64,000 nucleotides of DNA from NCBI GenBank assembly GCA_031256675.1, contig JAIRQC010000027.1, forward strand, positions 1 through 64,000. The letters run 5' to 3'. Below are positions 18,050-27,878 of this stretch, piece by piece; within the stretch, counting starts at the first letter, position 1; the number at the start of each line of letters is the position of its first letter. The DNA comes from Rikenellaceae bacterium. Its GTDB lineage: Bacteria > Bacteroidota > Bacteroidia > Bacteroidales > Rikenellaceae. The translations under genes were made by a program, and so were the position numbers. The notes beneath the pieces were generated by a model. That model was given only the letters and a program-made list of their open reading frames with translations, was not told the DNA's origin and made no database searches.

Positions 18050-18748
18050 GTGTGTGTGACAGTCTTGCTCATCTCTTTGTTGCCTGTACTGATCTTGACG
18101 GTAAAAGTATGGTCGCCGCTGTTGACGGGTGGTTTTGGTAAAGTAGAGATAGCAGAGCGGATAGAGCATTTTAGTGTTGTCGGCGTTAACCATGTTTAAC
18201 GGAATATCGATCGGCGTGTAAGCGCCAGGTGACCCGCCAAGATTTGCCCATCCAGCCCAATAGACTGGATATTCACTGGCTCTTATGTAGTTTTTATAAC
18301 CGCTCTCGATGAACTCATAAGGCGAAACGGCACACAGCAGGACAATATCGTCAAGTGGTTGGCCGGCGTCATGGTCTGCATCGAAGTTGCTGTCGCACGA
18401 AACACTGATTTCGTCCAACGGCCGGATTAACGCTTTATTTGCATTGGGTATGAGATAGCTATTATACGAAGCGTCATTAAAATATTCGGCCAGTTCTTTT
18501 AATTTTTCCTGATCGGTAGATTTATATATGGAACTGAAATCATCGCCTTTGAACCATATCCTTAAAATATACCTGTCAATTCCTTCAATTTCTTTTACGT
18601 CAAAATCATTGGCCTCAATATAATGCTGGACAAAATTGGGCGACCGCACAACGCCACTTTCGCCCTTATTGATGTCGTCACCGTAATTGCAACCATGCTG
18701 CAATGAACAGACAATGGCCGCTATCGTCAAAAACAATCCGGTTTTCAT
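18043..18748 (-). pseudogene. Predicted lipoprotein, frameshifted near its C-terminus
   Basis: The ORF (17981-18748, 255 aa) starts MKTGLFLTIAAIVCSLQHGC, a lipoprotein-like signal peptide, and reads sensibly to YLYFTK. After that the ORF turns into low-sense text (TTRQQRRPYFYRQDQYRQQR). One base less in the AAAA run near 18135 restores PPVNSGDHTFTVKISTGNKE and then MSKTVTHTF before TGA at 18045-18043. That is a natural beta-sandwich end. The gene therefore appears to carry a +1 insertion in a short homopolymer, or the sequence does. No enzymatic motif is seen; the protein is probably a periplasmic or surface lipoprotein of unknown role. Confidence 0.6.
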
Positions 18749-18832
18749 AACGCAATGTATTATTATTGACTATTTCAAGTTTTACCGTTGCATCCAACAC
18801 ACCCGATCATTTCCTTATTCCGGTTACGGCCG

Positions 18833-20278
18833 TTATTTTTTTATATTCGGCAGTTGCAGTCCGTAGCCTTTGATGCGGTCTTCGCGGCGCAGCAGCAGCG
18901 ACACGATGAGCGCCAGGGCCCCAAAACCGGTGAAGATCAGCATCGGCAGCGTGTAGTCGTACTGCGCCGCCACGGCCTTCTCCACCCCGTCGACGACCAC
19001 CGCAGAGGCCGGCGCGACGATGCAATACCGCTCCAACACTATGCCGACAAGCAGCGGCACTCCGGCCAAACCCCAATTCTGTATCCAGAATATCAGTGCA
19101 TAAGCCGTACCCAACTGCCGCTCAGGGATGATCTTCGGCACCGAGGGCCACATCGCCGACGGTACCAGCGAAAAGGCAATCCCCAGCAATACCATCAGCC
19201 CCAGCGCGACGATCCAGCTGCTGAGCCCCGGCAGCGAGAACGTGGCGTGGATGGCCACGAGCATCACCGCGCCGATTATCATTATGTTGGCCCCGTGGCC
19301 GCGGCGGTCGTAAAGGTTGCCGAAGAACGGCGTGAGAAGGATGGTTCCGAAGGGCAATATCGACGGGATGGCCCCTGCCAGATCGGGCGAAACGCCGAAC
19401 TTGTTGGTCATCAGGCTGGCCGCATATTTCAGGAACGGAAAAACCGCCGAGTAGAACAGCACGCACAGCAAGGCAAGCAGCCAGAAGCCGCGGACGGCGA
19501 CGATCGAGAATATATCTTTCGCCCTGAACTGTTCGTCGGACGCGCCGGCCTCGTCGCGGGCTTCGCGGTCGAGCCGCTTGTCCATCACCGCGAAGACCAG
19601 ATAGGTCATCAGCCCCACGCACATCGCCAGCAGCCCCACAAGCACCGGAGAGCCGACCGACGCGCTTAGTATGGCCGTCTTTTCGGCATTAGCATAGACT
19701 ATCGAGGCCATGAGCGGCGCGCCGAGCAGCGCGACGCCCGTACCTATACGCGCGCAGGCCACCTGCAACCCCATCGCCAGCGCGATCTCCTTACCCCTGA
19801 ACCAGCGCACCAGGGCTTTGGTTACGGTAATCCCCGCCATTTCGACGCCGAAGCCGAATATCGCATAACCCACGGCAGCCCACAACAGTTTTGCTACGAT
19901 CACCGAGCCGAAGAATGTGAACGTCTGTCCGCCGAAATCGTGCATTATGGCCCAGTATTTCAGCCCTATACCGCCTATCATCACCGTTGCCGCCATGATC
20001 CCCGTAAAGCGGACGCCCATCCAGTCGAGAATGATGCCGCCCACGATGAGCATCAGCAGAAAAATGTTGATCCAGCCGTACGCGCTGGTAAAAAAGCCGT
20101 AATCGCTCCCCGACCAGCCCAGGCCGCCGAACTGTACGGGCAACTCGGCCACCGTCTGCAACGGCGCCATCACATCGGTCAGAAAATAGCCGCACAGCAT
20201 GGTGAACGACACCAGCGCCAGCGCCGTCCAGCGCGCCCCTGCCGACTCGCTCAACTTCTTTCGTAATCTGTCTGTCAT
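18833..20278 (-). CDS. Major facilitator superfamily transporter
   Basis: The 481-aa inner-membrane protein has about 12 hydrophobic helices. The N-terminal half contains a loop with LDWMGVRFTG between helices 2 and 3, as in MFS motif A. The C-terminal half has the related loop FFGNLYDRRGHGANIMI. The central cytoplasmic loop (DKRLDREARDEAGASDEQFR) separates the two six-helix bundles. Sequence alone does not fix the substrate. The gene stands alone, with 84 bp to the lipoprotein gene on one side and 210 bp to the TPR gene on the other; I see no promoter box I trust. Confidence 0.85.
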   Translation of the reverse strand: MTDRLRKKLSESAGARWTALALVSFTMLCGYFLTDVMAPLQTVAELPVQFGGLGWSGSDYGFFTSAYGWINIFLLMLIVGGIILDWMGVRFTGIMAATVMIGGIGLKYWAIMHDFGGQTFTFFGSVIVAKLLWAAVGYAIFGFGVEMAGITVTKALVRWFRGKEIALAMGLQVACARIGTGVALLGAPLMASIVYANAEKTAILSASVGSPVLVGLLAMCVGLMTYLVFAVMDKRLDREARDEAGASDEQFRAKDIFSIVAVRGFWLLALLCVLFYSAVFPFLKYAASLMTNKFGVSPDLAGAIPSILPFGTILLTPFFGNLYDRRGHGANIMIIGAVMLVAIHATFSLPGLSSWIVALGLMVLLGIAFSLVPSAMWPSVPKIIPERQLGTAYALIFWIQNWGLAGVPLLVGIVLERYCIVAPASAVVVDGVEKAVAAQYDYTLPMLIFTGFGALALIVSLLLRREDRIKGYGLQLPNIKK

Positions 20279-20488
20279 GATTTTTTGTTATTATTTAGTT
20301 TTTACAATTTAATTAATCTCCTTGCAGGCGCAACTTCGTGCCGCCTGAACCGGACGGAGCGAAGCACGGTGAACCGCAACGAAACGCAGTTAGGCGCGGT
20401 CGATAATGTCGACAGTCGCATCCCCGCCCCACTGCCATAAAAAACCCTCAGGCCCGCCACGTTCCGCCCGAAATGACATATTAACAAT

Positions 20489-22585
20489 TCATTTTTGTTC
20501 CGAATACTGTTTCAGTATGGCGTAGGCTTCCCTGACGCCGAGTTCGCCCGCCTTGCTCAGGTCGAGACAGCCGGCGCGCACGTCGTCGAGGAATATTTTG
20601 GCAAGGCCGCGGTTGTAGTAGGCCTCGGCCATCGCCGGATAGTATTTGAGCGCCGTGTCGTAATCGGCCACAGCCTCCTGCAAACGCCCTGAAAGTATCA
20701 GCAGCCCGGCGCGGTTGTAGTAAATATATGCGAACTCGGGCAGCAGGCGGGCAGCCTTGTTGAGGTCTTCTATGGCCTCGTCGTAGCTGTAACTGCGTGA
20801 ATATCCGCCTTTGGAGAGACTGGCAGGGTCGGCGTCTATGGTTGTTCGGTGATAGCTGTTGTTGTCGATCGAGGAGATGTAGTCGATCATCTCGCTGCGC
20901 ACCGTGCTGCGGTCGAAATAGAGGAACGGATTGGAGGGATTGCCGTCGATTGCCGTCGTCAGGGCGTTGATGGCCGGGGTGTACTGCCGTATGAGCGAGA
21001 GTATCACGCCCCGCTCGAACTGTGCGCACCAGTCGCCGCCGGAGGAGTTCTCGCGCTCGGCCAGACGACGCTCCATAGCCATTAGCGTGTCGGCGGGCAG
21101 GTCGCTTGCGCGGTTGCTCAGCCGCAGCAGCGGATTGGCCACCTCGTCGGTGAAATCCGTGACCCTCCGTGCATAGAAGCGGTTCAGGTCGAGGGACTTC
21201 ACGCTGTCGGGGCGCATAAGTGTGAACTTGAACAGCGGTTGCAGCGTGGCCTGGCGGCTTGTGGAGCGCACGCGGCTGAAATCCTTGTCGGAATATTTGT
21301 CGGCAAATGAGATCAGGTGGTTGAACCGCTGCGAGGTGTCGGCATATATCGAATATTTGCCGTCGTTGCGGTGTTTGGCGTAGTCGGCAATCTTGCGGTC
21401 GGCGGCCTGCATGTCAGCCTTCGAACCGCTCATGTCGCCCATGCGGTAGCGCAGCAGCGAGCGGTTAACCCAGGCCGACGAGAACTCAGGGAAGAGTTCT
21501 ATGGCCTGCGTGTAATCTTTCAGCGCGCCGTCGTAGTCGCCCAGCCTGGTGAGCAGCAGCGCGCGGTTGAAATATACCAGCACATTTTCGGGTGCGAGGC
21601 GATTCAGGGCGTTGTAGTCTTCGAGGGCGTTGTTGTAGTCGCCGATGTCGGTGCGGATGAGCGCGCGGTTGAGATATGCGCCGGAGTTCGTCGGCTCCAC
21701 CTCGATCACCTTGCCGAAGTCGGCGATGGCCTGCACCGGGCGGCGCATGTTATTGTAAAGCACGCCGCGGTTGAACCTCACCGCCGGATTGTCGGGCAGC
21801 TGCGAGGCGAGGCGGTCGTAATCGGCCAGCGCGAGGCTGTTCTCGTTCCGTGCGGCGTAGATCAGCGCGCGGTTGAAACACGAGAACAGGTCGGTGGAGT
21901 CGAGGGCTATTGCGCGGTCGAGGTCGGCCAGTGCGGGTTCGTAACGCTTCTGTTCCATATAGAGCAACCCCCGCCAGCGGTAACCGGCCGGACTGTTGCG
22001 GTTGCTGCGGATGGCCTCGGCGTAGTCGGCAAAGGCGCGGGTCGTGTCTTTGAGCATCAGGTAGCTGCGGCCGCGGTTGACGTATGCATCCGCCGAGCGC
22101 CCGTCGCTGCGCAGATAGCGGTCGAAGTCGGCTATGGCGTTCTCGTACTGCTGGTTGTTGTAGTATGTCAGGCCGCGGTTGTAGTAGATGTTCGAGATGT
22201 CGGGCCGTATGCCGAGCACCTCGTCGAAATCGCTCAACGCCCCTTTCAGGTTGCCCAGATCGGCGCGGGTGTAGGCGCGGTAGATATATGCCCAAGTGTA
22301 GACCGGGTTGTGGATTATGGCCGAGCTGAAATCCTCCTCGGCCCCCAGCAGGTCGCCGAGACTGTACTTGGCTATGCCGCGCAGAAAGAAGCCCTCGTAG
22401 GCGCGCGGGTCGACTTTGAGCAGTATGTTGAGCGTGCGGACGGCGTCGCCGTACTGATTGTCTATCAGCAGGTCGCGCCCCATGCGGAAGAAATATCGCT
22501 TGTCGTACTGGGCGGGCGCCTGCGTCGCTGTCAGCAGCCCCGCCGCGAGGAGTATTGTTGCGAGAAACCTCTTCATAAAGGGCAT
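20489..22585 (-). CDS. Secreted tetratricopeptide-repeat protein
   Basis: The 698-aa product begins MPFMKRFLATILLAAGLLTA and TQAPAQ, a signal peptide; ATG 22576 (MKRFL) is an equally good start. It carries more than ten canonical TPRs with strong A..Y.NRG....G....A..D...A....P periodicity, for example AYVNRGRSYLMLKDTTRAFA and SAWVNRSLLRYRMGDMSGSK. A ~100-residue non-TPR insertion (KHRNDGKYSIYADTSQRFNH...) splits the array. It is a scaffold without a catalytic motif; the partner is unknown. It is transcribed away from the lipoprotein gene at 22678. Confidence 0.85.
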   Translation of the reverse strand: MPFMKRFLATILLAAGLLTATQAPAQYDKRYFFRMGRDLLIDNQYGDAVRTLNILLKVDPRAYEGFFLRGIAKYSLGDLLGAEEDFSSAIIHNPVYTWAYIYRAYTRADLGNLKGALSDFDEVLGIRPDISNIYYNRGLTYYNNQQYENAIADFDRYLRSDGRSADAYVNRGRSYLMLKDTTRAFADYAEAIRSNRNSPAGYRWRGLLYMEQKRYEPALADLDRAIALDSTDLFSCFNRALIYAARNENSLALADYDRLASQLPDNPAVRFNRGVLYNNMRRPVQAIADFGKVIEVEPTNSGAYLNRALIRTDIGDYNNALEDYNALNRLAPENVLVYFNRALLLTRLGDYDGALKDYTQAIELFPEFSSAWVNRSLLRYRMGDMSGSKADMQAADRKIADYAKHRNDGKYSIYADTSQRFNHLISFADKYSDKDFSRVRSTSRQATLQPLFKFTLMRPDSVKSLDLNRFYARRVTDFTDEVANPLLRLSNRASDLPADTLMAMERRLAERENSSGGDWCAQFERGVILSLIRQYTPAINALTTAIDGNPSNPFLYFDRSTVRSEMIDYISSIDNNSYHRTTIDADPASLSKGGYSRSYSYDEAIEDLNKAARLLPEFAYIYYNRAGLLILSGRLQEAVADYDTALKYYPAMAEAYYNRGLAKIFLDDVRAGCLDLSKAGELGVREAYAILKQYSEQK

Positions 22586-22677
22586 TTTGTCGGGCTAAAT
22601 TACGACTTTTTTAATAAACCGCCTGCTTTCCCGAAACATTTTTGTATTTTTATCAGACAATTTTATCCCCAAAGCGC

Positions 22678-23223
22678 ATGAAAAACCTTGCCAGCCTCAC
22701 TAAAACCTGCAAGTATATTGCAGTGGGAGCAGTTCTGTCCGCCGCCACAGGGTGCGGAAGGGCCTATTTCGATTCGGACAAATATGTCTATAAGAACGAG
22801 TGCTCGACGGAGATCGCCATTAAAGGTTTTTCTCATCGCATCTGCGACAACTTTCCATTCGGGCCCATTGAGACCATAGTGTTATTGGATACTGTTTTTG
22901 TGCTCCCGTCAGGAGAATCCATTGAATTTTATAGCCAATCCAATACCCACCCTGCATATGGAACTATTTGTGGCAGCGACTCTATTGTCGTGTCCAACGG
23001 AACGCATTATCTCGTTCACATGAGGAGATATACGGACGAGGATGATCCGTTATATCGTAAAGAGTGTTACACCTTTATCTCTACCGTTACCCGCAAAGCA
23101 GATATGGGACCACATTGTGGCATGGGCGGCACCCCTTACGAAACCCTGCGCACTTACCTCTATGTCTTCCGCGACGAGGACTTCGCAAGCGCCGTGCCTC
23201 TCCCTGCGCCTCCTGCGCAGTAA
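22678..23223 (+). CDS. Predicted lipoprotein of unknown function
   Basis: I start the gene at MKNLASLTKTCKYIAVGAVL, followed by the lipobox SAATGC; the upstream ORF start at 22642 would place a non-signal sequence first. The mature 181-aa product is beta-rich with several cysteines (CSTEIAIKGFSHRICDNF, ICGSDSIVVSNGTHYLVHMR, YRKECYTFISTV). It is likely anchored in the outer membrane or facing the periplasm. No family is recognised. It stands alone, divergent from the TPR gene. Confidence 0.65.
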   Translation: MKNLASLTKTCKYIAVGAVLSAATGCGRAYFDSDKYVYKNECSTEIAIKGFSHRICDNFPFGPIETIVLLDTVFVLPSGESIEFYSQSNTHPAYGTICGSDSIVVSNGTHYLVHMRRYTDEDDPLYRKECYTFISTVTRKADMGPHCGMGGTPYETLRTYLYVFRDEDFASAVPLPAPPAQ

Positions 23224-23283
23224 CCGCCTCCGTAACGCTCCGCCTGCATCCCCTGCGGAGCACTCTTTTTTATGCCGCGCCGT

Positions 23284-23313
23284 TTTGCAAAAACGAAAAA
23301 ATCCGTATCTTTG
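23284..23313 (+). promoter_or_regulatory. Predicted Bacteroidetes promoter for purA
   Basis: TTTG (23284-23287), an 18-nt spacer, then TATCTTTG (23306-23313), close to the TTTG-N19-21-TAnnTTTG consensus. It lies ~190 nt upstream of the purA start. Between 23224 and 23283 and in the leader I see no other gene. Confidence 0.6.
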
Positions 23314-23501
23314 CAGGCTTCGAGAAACGAAGAATCTGGCTGAATTTTCCCGCCGAAGTTATTTGTATAGATATTTTCGGATGATTTTGGCGGTAAATTT
23401 TGCAGACACAGCGAGGCCTAAGGCGAAAAATTTGCCGTCAAAATCGCCGAAAAGAACATCAGAACGGGAGCGGGAATTTTAGACAGATCCTATAAACACA
23501 G

Positions 23502-24767
23502 ATGAAAAAAATAGATGTAGCGTTGGGGTTACAATGGGGCGACGAGGGCAAAGGCAAGGTTGTTGATGTGCTTACGCCGATTTACGACATAATCGCCCGC
23601 TTTCAGGGGGGGCCCAACGCCGGCCACTCGCTCCACTTCGACGGACAGAAGTATGTTCTGCATACCATCCCTTCGGGCGTATTCCGCAAGGGGGCCGTTA
23701 ATATTATAGGTAACGGCGTGGTCGTCGACCCGCGGATCTTCGCCGAGGAGGTTGCCGAACTCGAAACGGTCGTGCCCGACATAAGCGCCAGGCTGCTGAT
23801 CTCCAAAAAGGCACACCTTATCCTGCCCACCCACCGCGTTCTCGACGCGGCGCAGGAGGCCTCGAAAGGCAGCGGCAAGATCGGCTCAACGCTCAAAGGC
23901 ATCGGCCCTGCATACGTCGACAAGACGGGTCGCGGCGGGCTGCGCGTTGGCGATATTCTGGCCCCCGATTTCCGTGCGCGCTACGAGGCGGCGCGGGACA
24001 TCCATCTGCAACAGCTTAAATCATACGACTTTACCTTCGACCTTGCCGAGTTCGAGGCAGGATGGTTCGAGGGGATAGACTCCATACGCCGTTTCACGCT
24101 CATCGACAGCGAGCAGGTGCTCAACGACGCGCTCGCAGAGGGTAAAAGCATCCTCGCCGAGGGGGCGCAGGGGTCGCTGCTTGACATAGATTTCGGCACC
24201 TATCCGTTCGTAACATCCTCCAACACGGTCTGCGCAGGGGCCTGCACGGGCCTCGGCGTGGCCCCGTCGCGCATCGGCAAGGTCTACGGCGTTTTCAAAG
24301 CCTACTGCACCCGCGTGGGCAGCGGCCCCTTCCCCACCGAACTTTTCGACGGGGACGGCGAGCGGATGCGCAAGATCGGCTTCGAGTTCGGGGCTACCAC
24401 AGGGCGGGCGCGCCGGTGCGGCTGGCTCGACATGGTGGCGTTGAAATATGCGGTGATGATCAACGGCGTGACGGAGCTCATCATGATGAAGGCCGACGTG
24501 CTCAACGACTTCGACACGATCAGGGTCTGCACGGCCTACGAGGCCGACGGCGGACGTACCACTACCCTGCCCTACGAGCTGACCGGCACGCTGCGGCCCG
24601 TATACAGGGAGTTTGCCGGGTGGCGGTGCGACGTAAGCGGGGCGCGACGGTGGGACGACCTGCCCCCCGAACTGAAAAGCTACATAGAGTATATCGAGAA
24701 CGAGTGCGGGGCGCCGGTGCGGATCATATCCGTCGGCCCCGACCGCGAGGAGACGATAGAGAGGTAG
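23502..24767 (+). CDS. purA: Adenylosuccinate synthetase
   Basis: PurA makes adenylosuccinate from IMP, aspartate and GTP, the first committed step to AMP. The 421-aa product has the signature QWGDEGKGK at the N-terminus, followed by GGPNAGHSLHF, HTIPSG, the GSTLKGIGPAYVDK IMP/GTP region, the conserved GPFPTEL and TTGRARRCGWLD. The length is normal. etfB follows 24 nt after the TAG stop, so readthrough into the flavoprotein genes is possible. Confidence 0.97.
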   Translation: MKKIDVALGLQWGDEGKGKVVDVLTPIYDIIARFQGGPNAGHSLHFDGQKYVLHTIPSGVFRKGAVNIIGNGVVVDPRIFAEEVAELETVVPDISARLLISKKAHLILPTHRVLDAAQEASKGSGKIGSTLKGIGPAYVDKTGRGGLRVGDILAPDFRARYEAARDIHLQQLKSYDFTFDLAEFEAGWFEGIDSIRRFTLIDSEQVLNDALAEGKSILAEGAQGSLLDIDFGTYPFVTSSNTVCAGACTGLGVAPSRIGKVYGVFKAYCTRVGSGPFPTELFDGDGERMRKIGFEFGATTGRARRCGWLDMVALKYAVMINGVTELIMMKADVLNDFDTIRVCTAYEADGGRTTTLPYELTGTLRPVYREFAGWRCDVSGARRWDDLPPELKSYIEYIENECGAPVRIISVGPDREETIER

Positions 24768-24790
24768 ACAGACAATTAATAATTTTATAA

Positions 24791-25669
24791 ATGGGAAAAG
24801 CGTTGAACATAGTTGTGCTGGCCAAGCAGGTGCCCGACACCCGCAACGTGGGCAAGGACGCCATGAAGGCCGACGGCACGGTAAACCGCGCGGCGTTGCC
24901 GGCGATCTTCAACCCGGAAGACCTGAACGCCCTCGAACAGGCGCTCATCATCAAGGAGTCGTGTCCGGGCAGTACGGTCAGGATACTCACGATGGGGCCT
25001 CCGCGCGCTGCGGACGTCATCCGCGACGCCATGTTTCGCGGGGCGGACGGCGGCGTGCTGCTCACCGACCGTAAATTTGCAGGGGCGGACACCCTCGCAA
25101 CGAGTTACGCCCTGTCGCGGGCGCTGCTCAAAATCAAGCCCGACATCATCGTAGCCGGACGGCAGGCCATCGACGGCGACACTGCCCAGGTGGGGCCGCA
25201 GGTGGCCGAGAAGCTGGGCTGGCCGCAGGTGACCTACGCCGAACAGATCGAGAAGATCACCGACACGGAGATCGTCGTCAAGCGTCGCCTCGAACACGGC
25301 GTTGAGACTGTCTGTTCGCCAATGCCTATGGTGCTGACGGTCAACGGTTCGGCCCCCGAGTGCCGGATGAAGAACGCCAAGCGCGTAATGAAGTTCAAGA
25401 ATGCCAAAACCCCAAGCGAACTGAACGAGGCGCAGGACGAGTACCTCAACATGGAGTGCTGCAAGAAGCCCTACCTCAACATCTCGGAGTGGGGCGTGAG
25501 CGACATCGAGTGCGACGAACAGCAACTTGGCCTGAGCGGTTCGCCGACGAAGGTCAAGCAGATCGAGAACGTCGTGCTGCAAGCCAAAGAGTCGAAGCAG
25601 TACAGCGCATCGGAGGGCGAGATCAACTCGCTCATGGTAGAACTTATCGCCAGCCACACGCTGGGTTAA
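24791..25669 (+). CDS. etfB: Electron transfer flavoprotein, beta subunit
   Basis: EtfB forms a heterodimer with EtfA and carries electrons from acyl-CoA dehydrogenases. The 292-aa product starts MGKALNIVVLAKQVPDT, followed by FNPEDLNALEQAL, the nucleotide-binding region (DIIVAGRQAIDGDTAQVGPQ) and the conserved RRLEHGVETV. It ends 4 nt before the ATG of etfA, an obligate operon. The acyl-CoA dehydrogenase two genes downstream is the likely electron donor. Confidence 0.95.
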   Translation: MGKALNIVVLAKQVPDTRNVGKDAMKADGTVNRAALPAIFNPEDLNALEQALIIKESCPGSTVRILTMGPPRAADVIRDAMFRGADGGVLLTDRKFAGADTLATSYALSRALLKIKPDIIVAGRQAIDGDTAQVGPQVAEKLGWPQVTYAEQIEKITDTEIVVKRRLEHGVETVCSPMPMVLTVNGSAPECRMKNAKRVMKFKNAKTPSELNEAQDEYLNMECCKKPYLNISEWGVSDIECDEQQLGLSGSPTKVKQIENVVLQAKESKQYSASEGEINSLMVELIASHTLG

Positions 25670-25673
25670 ATTG

Positions 25674-26699
25674 ATGATTATGAACAATATATTTGTATAT
25701 TGCGAAATAGAGGGCGGCGCGGTGGCCGATGTGTCGCTGGAACTGCTGACCAAAGGGCGCGAACTGGCCGACACTCTCGGATGCAAACTTGAAGCGTTGG
25801 CCATCGGTCACAACCTCAACGGAATAGATAAACAATTGGCGCTTTACGGGGCCGATACGGTCTGGATTGCCGACGACAGAGAACTGGCCCCCTACCGCAC
25901 GCTGCCCCACACAGCCGTCACCTGCGGCGTGTTCGAGGCCGAGAAGCCCCAGATAGCCCTTTTCGGGGCCACTTCGCTCGGTCGCGACCTCGGCCCGCGG
26001 GTCTCGTCGGCCCTGCACAGCGGACTGACCGCCGACTGCACATCGCTGGTTATCGGCGACCACCAGGACGCCAGGACGGGCACAAAATACGAAAATCTGC
26101 TCTACCAGATCCGCCCCGCCTTCGGAGGCAATATCATCGCGACGATCGTCAATCCCGACTGCCGTCCGCAGATGGCCACCGTCCGCGAGGGTGTGATGAA
26201 AAAGGAGCAGGCCGCCAAGCCCGGCAAAGGCGAGGTAAGGCAGATCGACGTCAGGAAATACCTGAAAGATACCGACCTGGCGGTCAAGATCGTATCGCGC
26301 CAGATCGAGGAGCGCAAACTCAACATCAAGGGGGCGCAGATCATCGTTTCGGGCGGTTACGGCGTCGGGTCGAAGGAGAACTTCAAGCTGCTTTACGAGC
26401 TGGCCGAGGTGCTGGGCGGCGAGGTCGGCGCGTCGCGCGCGGCGGTCGACGCAGGTTTTGCCGAACATGCCCGCCAGGTGGGCCAGACTGGGGTCACGGT
26501 GCGTCCGAAACTCTACATCGCCTGCGGAATATCTGGCCAGATCCAGCATACGGCGGGTATGGACCAGTCGGCGATGGTCGTCTCGATCAACACCGACCCC
26601 GAAGCGCCGATCAACAAGCTCGCCGACTATGCCGTCACGGGCGACCTGCTTGACGTGATACCCAAAATGATCAATGCCTACAAGGCGAACAGCAAGTAG
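25674..26699 (+). CDS. etfA: Electron transfer flavoprotein, alpha subunit
   Basis: EtfA binds the FAD of the complex. The ORF-track start (25671) is TTG; ATG 25674 or ATG 25680 (MNNIFVYCEIEGG) is more natural. Conserved features are GGYGVGSKENFKLLYELA, the alpha-subunit signature LYIACGISGQIQH and GMDQSAMVVSINTDPEAPI of the FAD site. The length of ~341 aa is typical. The next gene starts 3 nt after the stop. Confidence 0.95.
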   Translation: MIMNNIFVYCEIEGGAVADVSLELLTKGRELADTLGCKLEALAIGHNLNGIDKQLALYGADTVWIADDRELAPYRTLPHTAVTCGVFEAEKPQIALFGATSLGRDLGPRVSSALHSGLTADCTSLVIGDHQDARTGTKYENLLYQIRPAFGGNIIATIVNPDCRPQMATVREGVMKKEQAAKPGKGEVRQIDVRKYLKDTDLAVKIVSRQIEERKLNIKGAQIIVSGGYGVGSKENFKLLYELAEVLGGEVGASRAAVDAGFAEHARQVGQTGVTVRPKLYIACGISGQIQHTAGMDQSAMVVSINTDPEAPINKLADYAVTGDLLDVIPKMINAYKANSK

Positions 26700-26702
26700 G
26701 CC

Positions 26703-27455
26703 ATGAAGGGTGGCAAAAGGGCTGCCGCAGGTGCAGACAAGGGCGCAGATGTTGATGGCATTTCGGGAGTTGCGGAAGTTGCGGAAGTTGCAGGCACGGA
26801 GGGCGTTTCGGAGGGCAAAGGCGTTTCTGGGGCTGCGGGCGGCAAGGATATTGTCGGAGACGGCACGGTCGAGGACAAGCAGAAGGCCGCAAGTGCAGGC
26901 AAGGACAAGCAGAAAGCCGCAGGCAAGGGCGGCAAGGGCGACGGCAAGGATGCAGGCCTGACGGTTTCGTTCGAACTGGACATGAACGACGTGACTGTTT
27001 TCCACCGCCACTTCTACGCCACCAACGCCCAGGCGCGTCGGCAGCGCAGGATAATCAGGTGGGGCGTCGTGGCGCTGTTTTGTGCATTGGCGTTGATGTT
27101 CGACGTGATCTGGATACGCATCTATTTCGGCGTGTTCGCCATACTGTGGCTCGCAATGACGCCGCGGCTGGCCCGCCGAAAGTTTGTCCGAATAATGCGC
27201 AAAATGTGGGCCAATCCCGAAAACGCACGGCTGTACGGCAGGCGCACGGTGACCTTCGGCGACCTGATGCGGATAGTTACCGACTGGTCGGACGACATGA
27301 TACGCTGGGAGACGTTCCTGCGTGCGGTAGAACTGCCGGGCTACCTGCTGCTCTACGTCACCGAAAACAGCGCTATTGTCATCCCCACCCACAAACTGCA
27401 ACAGCAGGAGGCCGGACAGGTCAGGGAGACAATCGCAGCGCACATGAAATTGTGA
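26703..27455 (+). CDS. YcxB-like membrane protein with a low-complexity N-terminal extension
   Basis: The C-terminal ~165 residues look like the YcxB family: a short N-terminal strand (FELDMNDVTVFHRHFY), two close hydrophobic segments (WGVVALFCALALMFDVIWI, IYFGVFAILWLAM) and a C-terminal PH-like region ending IPTHKLQQQEAGQVR. The first ~85 residues are unusual: Gly/Ala/Lys-rich, with short repeats such as VAEVAEVAG and KDKQKAA, coded by 9-bp units like GTTGCGGAA. A start inside that tract is possible but no better one is obvious. The gene follows etfA by 3 nt and is probably cotranscribed; its role is unknown. Confidence 0.6.
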   Translation: MKGGKRAAAGADKGADVDGISGVAEVAEVAGTEGVSEGKGVSGAAGGKDIVGDGTVEDKQKAASAGKDKQKAAGKGGKGDGKDAGLTVSFELDMNDVTVFHRHFYATNAQARRQRRIIRWGVVALFCALALMFDVIWIRIYFGVFAILWLAMTPRLARRKFVRIMRKMWANPENARLYGRRTVTFGDLMRIVTDWSDDMIRWETFLRAVELPGYLLLYVTENSAIVIPTHKLQQQEAGQVRETIAAHMKL

Positions 27456-27857
27456 TTGCCGGAAATTACGCCTGCTTTTTGTCAGGTAATGAGGATGGAG
27501 GCGCATACTTCCCTCCCGAACCGGACATAAAGGTCGAACGCGGGAAGTTGATAATTTCCTACGCACACGGCAGATATGGCTGGTGGCAATATGTGTTCCG
27601 CTACCGCAACGGCAACTTCGAACTTATCGGACACGACGTTCGCAGCAATCGCGGGCCTGTAACACTATCGACCGGGAGCATCAATTTCCTCTCCGTCAGG
27701 ATGGAGGTGTTAACGAACGTCGGCGAAGACGAGGAAGATGAGCAACTCAAGACCGTATGGAAGAGTATCAAGGTCGGCCACACGTTTGAAACTGACCGAA
27801 ATATCCGATTTCGACAACATTGACGCGGCGGATTGCTACCGCATCATCGAACAGTAA
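27450..27857 (+). pseudogene. C-terminal fragment of a hypothetical protein, frameshifted
   Basis: The second half of ORF 27059-27823 reads like a real protein from AGNYACFLSGNEDGGAYFPP through GRYGWWQYVFRYRNGNFELI to EQLKTVWKSIKVGHT, but it has no start of its own and overlaps the YcxB-like gene in another frame. After GHT the frame is lost. Removing one T from ACGTTTGAAA gives LKLTEISDFDNIDAADCYRI and IEQ before TAA at 27855-27857, a better ending. The fragment therefore lacks its N-terminus and carries a +1 frameshift. It resembles small Bacteroidetes proteins of unknown function. Confidence 0.5.
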
Positions 27858-27878
27858 GACAATTAAAAACAGAATAAT